The notes below the pieces were generated by a model that worked only from the letters and a program-made list of their open reading frames with translations, ran no database searches and was not told the origin of the DNA. A DNA stretch of 64,000 nt from Gammaproteobacteria bacterium (GTDB taxonomy: Bacteria > Pseudomonadota > Gammaproteobacteria > Pseudomonadales > Ketobacteraceae). A program made the translations under genes and the position numbers. Each line of letters starts with the position of its first letter. Position 1 is the stretch's first letter. The DNA is taken from contig JABLXQ010000023.1 of NCBI GenBank assembly GCA_013178375.1, forward strand, positions 1-64,000, given 5' to 3'. This document shows, piece after piece, positions 37,622 through 46,813 of this stretch.

Positions 37622-37838
37622 AGCCACCTCCGCCGCCGCCTTCCGCGCCCCGCGCCGATTCCCGCGCCTGATACACGTGGTGCATATAGACTTCCTGCAC
37701 CGGGTCACGGCTGAAACTCATGATCGGATCTGCCAGATTGGTGCGTTCGTAAGGTTTGACCCAGGGCTTGATGCTGGAGCAGCCGGCAAGGCTGCCCAGG
37801 ATCAGTGTCAGGGCCAGCAGCAGGTACTGGGTTTTCAT
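37608..37838 (-). CDS. DUF4266 small lipoprotein
   Basis: A 76-residue lipoprotein with signal and lipobox LAGC (Cys near 20). The short core SIKPWVKPYERTNLADPIMSF is highly typical of DUF4266, and the tail AEGGGGGGCGCN is Gly-rich with two Cys. Start at ATG 37838, which overlaps the TGA of the TlpA-like gene (TGATG). The Gly/Cys tail may be a metal-binding or crosslinking site (inference). Always seen next to DUF3570 in gene clusters I know of. Confidence 0.9.
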   Translation of the reverse strand: MKTQYLLLALTLILGSLAGCSSIKPWVKPYERTNLADPIMSFSRDPVQEVYMHHVYQARESARGAEGGGGGGCGCN

Positions 37839-38347
37839 CACGGCTCCCGGAGCAGTGTGCGAATCTGTTTTTCGTAATCCGCTTCATAACCCGGCTTGTA
37901 ACCCCGGTGCAGGAAGCGCATGTTGCCCTTGCGGTCCACCATCACGGTGCTGGGCATGGAATCCACGTTGTAGAGTTCGCTGATCTTGTTTTTGCTGTCG
38001 AATCCGATGGGGAAACTGGTGGGGATTTCCGCCAGCATTTTCTGCGCATCTGCCGGGTTCGCGTCCACATTCACTGCCAGCACGGTGAAGCCGAGCTTGC
38101 CGTACTTTTTGTACAGCGCTTCGATCAGCGGCATTTCCTGACGGCACGGGCCGCACCAGGAGGCCCAGAAGTTGATCATCACCACGTCGCCCTGAAAATC
38201 CGCCAGCTGTACCTGGCCGCCGCCTTTTGCGGGCAGGGCGAACTGGGGTGCCGGGCCTTTCAGGGTTTCGGTGGCGGCGAAAACATTGGCCGAGAACGCC
38301 AGCGAAAAAAAGGTGATCAGTGTTGCCAGTCGGAACAGATGAGTCAT
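37838..38347 (-). CDS. TlpA-like periplasmic thioredoxin
   Basis: A 169-residue thioredoxin-fold protein with an N-terminal signal peptide (about 1-24, ending VFA) and the active site WASWCGPC (CGPC near residues 65-68), followed by a peroxiredoxin-like VNVDANP and the cis-Pro segment MPSTVMVDRKG. It resembles the TlpA/ResA group of periplasmic disulfide reductases. Its TGA overlaps the DUF4266 ATG. In this operon it may reduce Cys residues of the DUF4266 lipoprotein or assist a haem protein (inference). Confidence 0.92.
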   Translation of the reverse strand: MTHLFRLATLITFFSLAFSANVFAATETLKGPAPQFALPAKGGGQVQLADFQGDVVMINFWASWCGPCRQEMPLIEALYKKYGKLGFTVLAVNVDANPADAQKMLAEIPTSFPIGFDSKNKISELYNVDSMPSTVMVDRKGNMRFLHRGYKPGYEADYEKQIRTLLREP

Positions 38348-38375
38348 GACGCCAAATCCTCAGTGATTCCCCGGT

Positions 38376-39038
38376 TCAGAAAAACACCGTGACGCTGGTG
38401 GTGTATTGCATGTTGTGTGACGCTTCCCCGCTATCGGCCGGATCAATGATGGCCGGTTTTTCGAATATCAGATCCTGCATCATTAAATGAATCGCAAGCC
38501 AGTCCAGTGCAATGAAGCGCACGCCCGCGCCGATGTTGATGGTGAATTCGCGGTCGCCGGCAAATTCGGTGGTGCCGGCACCGGCGAGAAAATAAATGTC
38601 GGTGTTGAACGCGTTGTTCTCACCGATGAACACTTCGCCCGGCAGCGCGTTGAATCCCATCGAAAGATTGTAGTAGATGAGGTCGCGGTCATCGCCGGTG
38701 AGCAGGGTAGCCGGTGCCAGATCCTCGTAACTGGTTTTGCCTGCCGAGGTCATTCCGTACTGCGCTTCGATGAACAGATCTTCGGTGACATGCCAGGCGC
38801 CGCGCAGGCCGTACACGGCGTCGGTGCCAAAATTTTCCACACTCATGTAGCCGACGTAGCCGCCGACTTCGATGTCCATGCTGTCGATGTCCGCTTCCTT
38901 CAGGCCGAGGCGGACGACGGAGGGATCGATCACGGGTGCTTCTTCCACGATGTCGCCTTCCGCTGCGAATGTGGCGGCAGCGGGCAGGAAGCAGGCAGTG
39001 GCGACGCTCAGAAAAAGGCGGAGAAGCCTATTGTCCAT
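38376..39038 (-). CDS. Outer-membrane beta-barrel domain protein
   Basis: A 220-residue protein with a signal peptide (about 1-25, ending TFA), an acidic linker (EGDIVEEAPVIDP) and a small beta-barrel of about eight strands (GGYVGYMSVENFGTDAVYGLRG, LFIEAQYGMTSAGK). It ends TSVTVFF with a terminal Phe. It resembles the OMP_myx_plus type outer-membrane barrels. Its start overlaps the SH3-barrel gene by 31 bases; the TlpA-like gene follows 28 bases later. Function unknown. Confidence 0.8.
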   Translation of the reverse strand: MDNRLLRLFLSVATACFLPAAATFAAEGDIVEEAPVIDPSVVRLGLKEADIDSMDIEVGGYVGYMSVENFGTDAVYGLRGAWHVTEDLFIEAQYGMTSAGKTSYEDLAPATLLTGDDRDLIYYNLSMGFNALPGEVFIGENNAFNTDIYFLAGAGTTEFAGDREFTINIGAGVRFIALDWLAIHLMMQDLIFEKPAIIDPADSGEASHNMQYTTSVTVFF

Positions 39039-39748
39039 TCTTCAATCTCCAGGTTGTCATCGACGTCGGTGAGGACGGCATTGCTGCGGTATTCGCCCCG
39101 CAGCATGAATTGACGGGTGATGTAGGCGCGGGCGCCGAGGCCGGCGTGCACGGTCTGGTCGGTGCGGTCGCGGGTTTGCACAAAGCGGGCTTCGGGCTGG
39201 ATCTTGATGGCGCCGCCGCCGACGGTGAAATAGGGGGACACGCGCCAGTGAGGCCAGGGCTGGTGGGTCAGGCTGATGTTGACGAGCTGGCCGTCGGAAT
39301 AGCTGCCCAGTGCTTCCGCCAGGGTGAGTTCTGCCGACAGGTTTTGGGTGAAGTAGTAGCCCAGCAGGCCGGCGATCATGGTGTTGCCTTCGAAGTCGCC
39401 GAGTTTCACGCCGGCTTCCCAGCGGCGGTGGGCGAATTCGTCCTGGCCTACCTTGTCGAACGCGACCTGGTCGCCATCGGGATCGAGCGTGCGCTCCATG
39501 TCTTCGCGGCTGACCCAGCCTTCGAAACCTTTTTTGGTGCGCACCCGGAACCAGTCTGTTTTCTGCGCCATGATTTCGATGTAGTCGCCGCGCTCGACGA
39601 TCTGCACGCGGGGATAGCCACGGCCGGGACCGGTGCGCATGTCCAGATAGGCATCGACGACTTCAACGGAGGGATAGTCCGTGGCCAGGGCATTGCCGGC
39701 GCCGAAACTGCTGGCAAGCGCGATAACAATCAGAATTCGGGCAAACAT
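39008..39748 (-). CDS. SH3-domain outer-membrane beta-barrel protein
   Basis: Start at ATG 39748 (MFARILIV), which gives a clean signal peptide ending NALA; the frame runs open further upstream to 40081 but without homology. The 246-residue product has a bacterial SH3 domain (about 25-90, VEVVDAYLDMRTGPGRGYPRVQIVERGDYIEI) that usually binds peptidoglycan. A beta-barrel-like domain follows, ending GFSAFF. It is the first gene of the envelope operon and overlaps the next by 31 bases. Likely links the outer membrane to the cell wall; this is inference. Confidence 0.78.
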   Translation of the reverse strand: MFARILIVIALASSFGAGNALATDYPSVEVVDAYLDMRTGPGRGYPRVQIVERGDYIEIMAQKTDWFRVRTKKGFEGWVSREDMERTLDPDGDQVAFDKVGQDEFAHRRWEAGVKLGDFEGNTMIAGLLGYYFTQNLSAELTLAEALGSYSDGQLVNISLTHQPWPHWRVSPYFTVGGGAIKIQPEARFVQTRDRTDQTVHAGLGARAYITRQFMLRGEYRSNAVLTDVDDNLEIEEWTIGFSAFF

Positions 39749-39848
39749 AGGGCGGGCGGCCGGCCTTTCGTTGGATTTTTTAAGGTGTTGTTTTTTGCCG
39801 CATTCTATAGCATCGCGGCGGGGTGGGCCACCCGCGCCGCGGATAGTG

Positions 39849-42635
39849 TCAATTGGCGTCGGGGGCATCAAAATGATTGTTGTAGTACTGGCCGCCGATG
39901 TCCAGCCATTCTGCGAGCAGACGCAGTTCGGATGGCAGCAGATAACCGGCGTGGGAACCGGCGCCCTCGAACTTGTTGAAGAAGGCGGCGCTGGCACGGG
40001 CGCCACCGGAGGACATGGTGGCCGTTGTAGTGGTGACGCCAGGAGGGCAGACGTTTTCAGTGACCGGATCGCCGTTTTCATCCAGCACTGGATCGCCGTT
40101 GCCGTCCAGCACCGGTATCAGCACGCTGGTGCAGTCCGCCAGACTCGCACCAACTGCCACCTGGAACGGCCGGGTGGTGAACAGTTCGAACCAGGAGCGC
40201 ACGCGCACGTCGCCACCCACGTCGCTCTGGTTGGTCAGCTCCAGCTGGGTGGGTGGGAAGTCGTCGTCATCGGCATTGGCGGCCATGGTGGTGGCATTGT
40301 GGCAACGGACGCAGGTGGCGGGTTGTGTGTCGGTGGCCAGGATCGGCGTGGTAAGGGTGCCGCGATCCAGATCCCACATCGGCTGGATGTGCTCGTTGTA
40401 ATTGATCACGATCCGGCAGTGGCTGTTCCACGGGCTGCAGTTGCTGTTGGCCGGCGTGGTCTGCGATGACAGCAGTGACGAGTAGTTGGGCAGGTCCTGG
40501 TAGCGCAGGCTGACGGGGTCATCCGCTGCTTCGCTGCCGGTGTCGGTCCAGACATCGGTGAAGAGCAGGTCGGCACTCAGCTCCATGATGTCTTCGTTGG
40601 CGTCAGCGCGGGCTTCTGCCATGGTGGCGCTGGCGAAGGGTGAGGTGATGGTGGAGGCAGCGCCCATATAGGCTGACCCCTGAGGCCGCCCGCTATTGAT
40701 AGAGGGTGCCTGGGCGTTGTAACGGCCGTGGGGCGGCAGTGCAGCGCCGGTGTTGCCGCTGGCGTGACAGCCCTTGCATTCCATCACTTCGCCCGGCAAC
40801 AGGGTGATCCAGTTGTTGTGGCGCTGGCTGAGGGATTTGCCATTGGCATCCAGCACGCTCAGTGACAGTGCCACGTTGGCGGGCACCCGCACTTTCACCG
40901 AACCATCAGGTTCGATTGGGGCATAGCCGATGATTTCCTTCATGCGCTGGGCGCCCGCATTGCCGAAAGAGCCGTTCTCGGGATCCTTCAGGTCGCGGTC
41001 GGGTTCCGATACTGCTTTCACGATGCGCAGGAAACGGGCAGGACGGTCGCCGGCGTCGCTCAGGGACGGATTGGACAGGGTGTTCAGGTTGACGGCGGCG
41101 GTGTTCTGCGGGTTCCGCGCAGTGCCGTTGAAGTCGTACACGCTGCGGATGTGCAGGATGGCTTCCTCGTTCTCCGCCGCGATCATGTCCGAAAAGGTTT
41201 CCGGCGAGACCTTGCCTTCCACCACGCCGGTGAGTGCATCGCCATCGTAAATAATCGTGGGCCGGGTGCGGGATGCGCCCAGCGCCACATCGGTGTAGAC
41301 CACGCCTTCGCGCGCCACCACCACTGGAATCTGGGTGTTGTCCTGGTAGTTGTAGATCCACAGGCCGTAGGCGGGCGGTGCTGCTTCAACGCCACTGGTT
41401 TCCAGGTTGTCCTGGGTGCAGGGCAGCGTGGCGGCGCCGATGACGACGCGGCACTGGCTCCAGCTCACCAGGGCGCGGTTGGTGTTGTCCCACATCGGGA
41501 AGAACGCCGAGAAATAGCCGCCGGGGGAGATGCTGCCGTCGGTGAGGATCTGCTTGTTGGTGACGGTGGTTTGCGCCGGGCCGGTGCCGCTGACGCCGTT
41601 CACTGGCTGGGTGTTGTCCGCGTAGCTGGCAGTGTCGATACGCAGGAAATCGCCGCCGTAATAATCGGTGCCGTTGGGGCGCGCCAGCACGAACAGGTCG
41701 CCGTCGGGCATCAGATTGCCGCGAATGAATTCCAGCGCCGATGCATTGTTGCCGGTGGCGTGCGAGTGGCGGCCATACAACAGCTGGTTCTTGGTGCCGT
41801 CGGGATTCATTTCATACAGGTGGATGCCGTTGTCGCCGGCATAACGGTCCCAGCGGCTGTACACCACTTTGCCATTGCCCATTACCACCGGGTACATGTC
41901 GTGGCTCTGGTTGAAGCTCACCTGGTGGATGTCGCTGCCGTCGGCGTTCATCACGTGCAGATTCAGGGCCGGCTGCTGGCGCGATTCCTCCAGATGGGAG
42001 AACTGGTCCTTGCCTTCGTCCTGCAGGATCGAGCGGGATTTCTGCTGGCGGGTGGAGGCGAAGATGATGCGGCCGTCCGCCAGAAAGCGCGGCATGATGT
42101 CATGGCCCTTGTCGTCCTGGTTGGTGTCGTTGATCACCCGGCGCAGGTCATCGGTCTGGATGTCGTAGATCCAGATGTTCCAGCTGGGCAGATCTTCCTC
42201 GTCATCGTCGGGATCGCCAGGGCCCCGCAGCGAGAACAGCACATAGCGACCGTCTGCCGACACATCCAGATCGCGCACATCCACATTGCCAGACACCGCG
42301 CGGGCCGACAGGTCGATGCTGGGTGCGCTTTGTGCCGCGCGGACCTTCATATAAAGGTGGGCGCTGCCGTGAAAGGTGAGGGGATCGCGCAGGTCGTCCG
42401 GTTCGACTGTGTCCGGCGCATCTTCGCTCATGCGCAGGGGGCGCTCGATGTAAAACATCGGCACGTCGGTGATCAGCGGGTCCGGATCCTGGTTTTCCGC
42501 ACCGCCGGGCATGTCATCGCCACTGCCGCAGCCTGTCAGCGAAAGCACCAGAACGGCGCACAGCGCCAGCGGCTTCCATATAACCCATTGGAATTTGGGT
42601 AAGGTTTTTTTAACCAGATGATGCTCAATATGCAT
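39849..42635 (-). CDS. HzsA-like beta-propeller/c-type cytochrome lipoprotein
   Basis: A 928-residue lipoprotein; start at ATG 42635, since the upstream frame to 42782 is non-homologous. The signal has lipobox LTGC. Residues about 100-450 hold PD40/TolB-like propeller repeats (VDVRDLDVSADGRYVLFS, LHVMNADGSDIHQVSFN, KVVYSRWDRY). Two haem-c sites follow: CKGCH at 620-624 and CVRCH at 775-779. The NEHIQPMWD segment before the second resembles proteins related to the hydrazine synthase alpha subunit. True anammox chemistry is very unlikely here. Divergent from the cytochrome/LamG/Tat operon and likely functionally tied to it. Confidence 0.82.
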   Translation of the reverse strand: MHIEHHLVKKTLPKFQWVIWKPLALCAVLVLSLTGCGSGDDMPGGAENQDPDPLITDVPMFYIERPLRMSEDAPDTVEPDDLRDPLTFHGSAHLYMKVRAAQSAPSIDLSARAVSGNVDVRDLDVSADGRYVLFSLRGPGDPDDDEEDLPSWNIWIYDIQTDDLRRVINDTNQDDKGHDIMPRFLADGRIIFASTRQQKSRSILQDEGKDQFSHLEESRQQPALNLHVMNADGSDIHQVSFNQSHDMYPVVMGNGKVVYSRWDRYAGDNGIHLYEMNPDGTKNQLLYGRHSHATGNNASALEFIRGNLMPDGDLFVLARPNGTDYYGGDFLRIDTASYADNTQPVNGVSGTGPAQTTVTNKQILTDGSISPGGYFSAFFPMWDNTNRALVSWSQCRVVIGAATLPCTQDNLETSGVEAAPPAYGLWIYNYQDNTQIPVVVAREGVVYTDVALGASRTRPTIIYDGDALTGVVEGKVSPETFSDMIAAENEEAILHIRSVYDFNGTARNPQNTAAVNLNTLSNPSLSDAGDRPARFLRIVKAVSEPDRDLKDPENGSFGNAGAQRMKEIIGYAPIEPDGSVKVRVPANVALSLSVLDANGKSLSQRHNNWITLLPGEVMECKGCHASGNTGAALPPHGRYNAQAPSINSGRPQGSAYMGAASTITSPFASATMAEARADANEDIMELSADLLFTDVWTDTGSEAADDPVSLRYQDLPNYSSLLSSQTTPANSNCSPWNSHCRIVINYNEHIQPMWDLDRGTLTTPILATDTQPATCVRCHNATTMAANADDDDFPPTQLELTNQSDVGGDVRVRSWFELFTTRPFQVAVGASLADCTSVLIPVLDGNGDPVLDENGDPVTENVCPPGVTTTTATMSSGGARASAAFFNKFEGAGSHAGYLLPSELRLLAEWLDIGGQYYNNHFDAPDAN

Positions 42636-42937
42636 GTGGAAAACTCGCGAATAACAGCCTGCCGGTGCGACACGCGCACCTGTCCTTCTTCTATTAAAAG
42701 CGCAAATCGGCCAGTGGTGGAGTTTTACATCGACTTTTGTGTGGGATTTCTCGACTGATTCACATTGCCCTAAAGGGTTCAATCCTTGATCACTGGATTG
42801 CGACGCCCGTCACGTATGGACTTTTAGTCCCGTGTATAAACTTAAGAGGTACTATCAACCACTCTGCCTGATATGGAATCGATGCTTGGGATTCCGTGCG
42901 TCTTCGCAAGGCAACCGGGAGCGGAAGGTTAAGCGCC
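42636..42937. promoter_or_regulatory. Divergent intergenic region of the multihaem locus
   Basis: A 302-base gap between two divergent genes must contain promoters for both. TATAAA at 42836-42841 on the plus strand is a possible -10 for the cytochrome operon, but its -35 is poor (ACGTAT). A short GGACT-TTT-AGTCC repeat lies just before it (42819-42831). No known regulator site was recognised. Confidence 0.35.
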
Positions 42938-44164
42938 ATGTTCATGTTGAAGAAGAATAAATTGTCGTGGGTGGCATCGGTGAGTGCGTTGGCACTGGGT
43001 GTTGGTCTGGCAACCGCTTCGGCACCGGCGCAGGCGGGTGCGCGGGAACAGGCCAAGCGCATGTATGATCGCATCGCCGGGGTTCCGCCCACGGACGGTG
43101 AACTGGCCGCCATGCTGGCCATCATGGACAGTGACAGCAACGATGTCACCGACAGCGACAGCGCTGCCCGTGATGCCGCCGCCCTGGCCATGGATTCCCC
43201 CGCCTTCTATAACGTCACCCTGAAAAACCTGTTCACTCCCTGGACCAATGAAGAACAGACCGTGTTCGCGGACCTGAACGATTTCTCCGCCACGCTGATC
43301 GGCCTGGTGCGGGATGGTTCCGATTTCCGCGAGGCTCTGCACGGTGACGTCATTTATGTCGGCGACGTGAACGGTATTCCCGCCTATTCCACCGGCAGCA
43401 ACGATCACTATGCAGCGCTGGAAAACAGCGGCGCCAACCTTGGCGATGAAGATATTCTGGTCCGCCAGTCGCAGTCCTCCGTCACCGGCCTGCCCGCCAA
43501 TGCCACTGCCGGGGTGATGACCACCCGCGCCGGTGCGAAGGCCTATTTCGTGGCGGGCACCAACCGCGCCATGCTGCGTTTCACCCTGATGAATTTCCTC
43601 TGCAACGATCTGGAGCAATTGAAGGACACGTCGCTGGTGCCGGACCGCATCCGCCAGGACGTGACCCGCAGCCCCGGTGGCGACAGCCGTCTGTTCCTGA
43701 ATAACTGCGTGGGTTGCCACACCGGCATGGACCCACTGGCCCAGGCGTTTGCCTATTACCAGTGGTCGGGCGAAGAGGGCGAGGAAGCGGGCAGCATCCA
43801 GTACACCGGCGGTTCCGTGCAGCCCAAATACCTGATCAATGCCGACAACTTCCGCTATGGTTATGTGACACCGGATGATCGCTGGGACAACTACTGGCGC
43901 GAAGGCCAGAACTCGGCCCTGGGCTGGGATAGCGGGCTGCCGGGTGGCGGCAATGGCGCCAAGTCGATGGGCATGGAGCTGGCCCACAGCGAGGCCTTTG
44001 CCCAATGTCAGGCCAAGCAGGTGTTCCAGACTGTGTGTCTGCACGCGCCGGCCACCCAGGGCGATATCAATCAGGTTTCCAGCATGGTCAGCAGCTTTAA
44101 ATCCAGCAACTACAACATGCAAACCCTGTTCACGGGTGCAGCAACTTACTGCCGTGGCGATTGA
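42938..44164 (+). CDS. Exported c-type cytochrome of the multihaem locus
   Basis: A 408-residue protein with a Sec signal (about 8-32, SALALGVGLATASAPAQA) and one haem-c motif CVGCH at residues 257-261 (NNCVGCHTGMDPLAQAFAYYQW). The CHxGMDP sequence resembles the cytochrome-like domain of planctomycete-type DUF1585/DUF1588 proteins. The N-terminal part has a low-complexity run of Asp/Ser (MDSDSNDVTDSDSAARD, about 67-85). Start at ATG 42938; a second Met two codons later is also possible. First gene of a three-gene plus-strand operon, 28 bases before the LamG gene. Confidence 0.8.
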   Translation: MFMLKKNKLSWVASVSALALGVGLATASAPAQAGAREQAKRMYDRIAGVPPTDGELAAMLAIMDSDSNDVTDSDSAARDAAALAMDSPAFYNVTLKNLFTPWTNEEQTVFADLNDFSATLIGLVRDGSDFREALHGDVIYVGDVNGIPAYSTGSNDHYAALENSGANLGDEDILVRQSQSSVTGLPANATAGVMTTRAGAKAYFVAGTNRAMLRFTLMNFLCNDLEQLKDTSLVPDRIRQDVTRSPGGDSRLFLNNCVGCHTGMDPLAQAFAYYQWSGEEGEEAGSIQYTGGSVQPKYLINADNFRYGYVTPDDRWDNYWREGQNSALGWDSGLPGGGNGAKSMGMELAHSEAFAQCQAKQVFQTVCLHAPATQGDINQVSSMVSSFKSSNYNMQTLFTGAATYCRGD

Positions 44165-44192
44165 TCGGGTCCGGAATCGGGGAGAGACAAGA

Positions 44193-46787
44193 ATGAGCGG
44201 GTTTATCAAGGCGAATCTGTTGAAGAACCGGGGCAGCCGGATGAGTTGGGCCCTTCTGTTGGTGTCTGGCCTGTTGCTGGCGGGTTGCGGCGGTGGTGGC
44301 AAGACCGAGGTGAATGCCGACCCGGATGGTGGCAGCAACAATGACGGTGGTTCCACCACAGCGGGTCCCTACATCGGGCCCACACCGGAAACCGAGGACG
44401 TACAGCGTTTCAAAATCTATTTCTACGACACCTTCCGCGCCAGCAACCGCTGCGGTTCCTGTCACAACACCGGTGGCCAGGCGCCCCAGTTCGTGCGTGA
44501 GGACAACGTCAACCTGGCCTATGCCCAGGCGCTGAGCGTGGTGGACGTGGGCAATCCGGGTAATTCTCGCATCGTGGAAAAAGTGCGGGCTGGCCACAAC
44601 TGCTGGATCGACAACGGTAACGCCGTATGTGCCGGCGATCTTCAGCGCGCCATCGAGCGCTGGACCGGTGGCACCTCCAGCGAGACCACCGCGATCGAGT
44701 TGCGTGCGCCTCAGGATCACGACATTACCGTCACCAAGCAGTTTCCGCTGGCGGGCCAGTCTGGCTACGATTCCGTGGTCACTGCGTTCGGCAGCACGGT
44801 GTACCCATTGTTTGCCGAATACAGCTGCGACGGTTGCCACCAGTCCGGCTCGGCCACGCCGCAGCAGCCCTATTTTGCCAGTGCAGATCTGAATGAAGCC
44901 TATGATGCTGCCCGCAGCCGCATGGATATCGACGACGGCGTGCTGAACCGGCCGCTGGCGGATTCCCTGTCCCGCTTCGTGGTGCGTCTGCGCAGCGAGT
45001 TCCACAACTGCGGCAACGACTGCATGGCCGATGCGCAGGAAATGCTGGATGCGATCAAGTCCCTGTCCAACCAGGTGCCGGCACCCAACGCTATTCCTTC
45101 CAACTGGGTGACCAGCAAAGCGATGGTGCTGGAAGCCGATGGCATTCTGGCCAGCGGTGGTGGTCGGGTGGACACCGGCGCAATCGCCAAGTGGGATTTT
45201 TCCGAAGGTGAAGGCATCCTGGCGGGCGACAGCAGCGGCGTGGAGCCGCGCATGAACCTGACCCTGTTCGGCGACGTGGACTGGGTAGGCGGCAACGGCA
45301 TCCAGATCAGGCGCGGCGGCCGTGCCCAGGCCAGCACCGCCACCAGCAAGAAGCTGTCGGACCAGATCAAGGTGACCGGTGAATTCTCCATCGAAGCCTG
45401 GGTGGCACCCGCCAACGTGACCCAGGAAGGCCCGGCGCGGATCATCACCTATTCCTCCGGTACCGAGGAACGCAACTTCACCCTGGGCCAGACCCAGTAC
45501 CGCTACGATTTCCTCAACCGTGCCAGCACCACTGACGGCAACGGTGAACCGTCCCTGACCACAAGCGCCGACGATGAAGATTTGCAGGCCACTTTGCAGC
45601 ATGTGGTGGTGACGTTCTCCCCCGTTGCCGGTCGCCGCATCTATGTGAATGGTGTTTACACCGGTGATGCCGATAACGTCGATGGCGGCAACATCAATGG
45701 CTGGGATGACGGTTTCGCCTTCATGCTGGGCAGCGAATCCTCCGGTTCCCGCCAGTGGGAAGGCATCATCCGTTTCGTCTCCATCTATAACCGGGTGCTG
45801 ACGACGGATGAAATCACCACCAACTTCGATGCCGGCGTGGGCGAGAAATACTACCTGATGTTCAACGTCACCGATCTGGTGGACATCGACGACGGCTTCA
45901 ACAGTTACGTGGTATTCCAGACCAGTGTGTTCGACAGCTACAGCTACCTGTTCAACGAGCCGTTCCTGTACCGTGTTCGCGCCAGCGGCACTGCGCAGGA
46001 TGCCGTGCAGGATTCCTACAACAATATTCCGGTGTCAGGCATGCGTGTCGGCATCAACGGCAAGGAGCCCAACGTGGGCCAGGCCTATGCCAAGCTGAGC
46101 ACCAACCTGGATTCCAGCCAGTACGGCGAGATGGGTCAGGTGTTGGCCAACATCGGTACCGTGCTGCCGCTGGAAGGCGGTTCCAATTCGGATGAATTCT
46201 TCCTGACCTTCGAGCGTATTGGTGACAACACTGACGTGCGTGTGATCGGTACGGTCAGCCCGGTGCCGCCCACGGCGGGTGATGCCGAGCCGGATATCGG
46301 CCTGCGCAACTTCGCCGAGATCAGTGCCAGCATGTCGAAGATCACCGGTGTGCCTGTCACCAACGCCAACGTGGTAACCACCTACAACACCGTGAAGCAG
46401 CAGTTGCCGTCTTCTGTGTCAGTGGAAACCTTCGTGTCGGCCCAGCAGATGGGCGTGGCGCAGCTGGCGATCGAATACTGCAGCGCGCTGGTGGATGACA
46501 CCGCCCTGCGTGGCGCCTTCTTCCCGGGCTTCACCAACTTCAACACGGCGGTGGGCCCGGCATTCGATACTACGCTGGAGCAGGATCAGATCATCAATCC
46601 GCTGTTCGACAAGGTGGCGGGCGGTGTTGGCAGTCAGCCGGGCGATGCGGAAATGAAAGCGGAACTGGCGGACCTGATTGATCTGCTGCGTGCACGTCAT
46701 GCTTCAGGTACTGCGACCGATACGCAGAAAATCGTCAAGGCCACCTGCGCCGCCGCGCTGGGTTCAGCCGCTGTACTGGTGCAGTAA
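44193..46787 (+). CDS. Dihaem LamG-domain lipoprotein
   Basis: An 864-residue lipoprotein; start at ATG 44193 with GGGGAGAGA upstream. Signal and lipobox LLAGC are followed by a Gly/Asn/Asp-rich linker. Two haem-c motifs, CGSCH (87-91) and CDGCH (212-216), form an N-terminal dicytochrome-like region. Residues about 330-550 form a LamG/concanavalin-like domain (FSIEAWVAPANV, RRIYVNGVYTGD, FAFMLGSESSG, IYNRVLTTDEI), usually binding carbohydrate or other surface ligands. The C-terminal 300 residues are not recognised. Part of the operon with the cytochrome and the Tat protein. Confidence 0.82.
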   Translation: MSGFIKANLLKNRGSRMSWALLLVSGLLLAGCGGGGKTEVNADPDGGSNNDGGSTTAGPYIGPTPETEDVQRFKIYFYDTFRASNRCGSCHNTGGQAPQFVREDNVNLAYAQALSVVDVGNPGNSRIVEKVRAGHNCWIDNGNAVCAGDLQRAIERWTGGTSSETTAIELRAPQDHDITVTKQFPLAGQSGYDSVVTAFGSTVYPLFAEYSCDGCHQSGSATPQQPYFASADLNEAYDAARSRMDIDDGVLNRPLADSLSRFVVRLRSEFHNCGNDCMADAQEMLDAIKSLSNQVPAPNAIPSNWVTSKAMVLEADGILASGGGRVDTGAIAKWDFSEGEGILAGDSSGVEPRMNLTLFGDVDWVGGNGIQIRRGGRAQASTATSKKLSDQIKVTGEFSIEAWVAPANVTQEGPARIITYSSGTEERNFTLGQTQYRYDFLNRASTTDGNGEPSLTTSADDEDLQATLQHVVVTFSPVAGRRIYVNGVYTGDADNVDGGNINGWDDGFAFMLGSESSGSRQWEGIIRFVSIYNRVLTTDEITTNFDAGVGEKYYLMFNVTDLVDIDDGFNSYVVFQTSVFDSYSYLFNEPFLYRVRASGTAQDAVQDSYNNIPVSGMRVGINGKEPNVGQAYAKLSTNLDSSQYGEMGQVLANIGTVLPLEGGSNSDEFFLTFERIGDNTDVRVIGTVSPVPPTAGDAEPDIGLRNFAEISASMSKITGVPVTNANVVTTYNTVKQQLPSSVSVETFVSAQQMGVAQLAIEYCSALVDDTALRGAFFPGFTNFNTAVGPAFDTTLEQDQIINPLFDKVAGGVGSQPGDAEMKAELADLIDLLRARHASGTATDTQKIVKATCAAALGSAAVLVQ

Positions 46788-46813
46788 CGGGACCGGATTT
46801 TGAGGATATGACC

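Noticed and set aside
39749-40081. N-terminal extension of the SH3 protein frame
   Set aside because: Pro/Ser/Thr-rich without homology, overlaps the HzsA-like gene's 3' end, and would bury the signal peptide.
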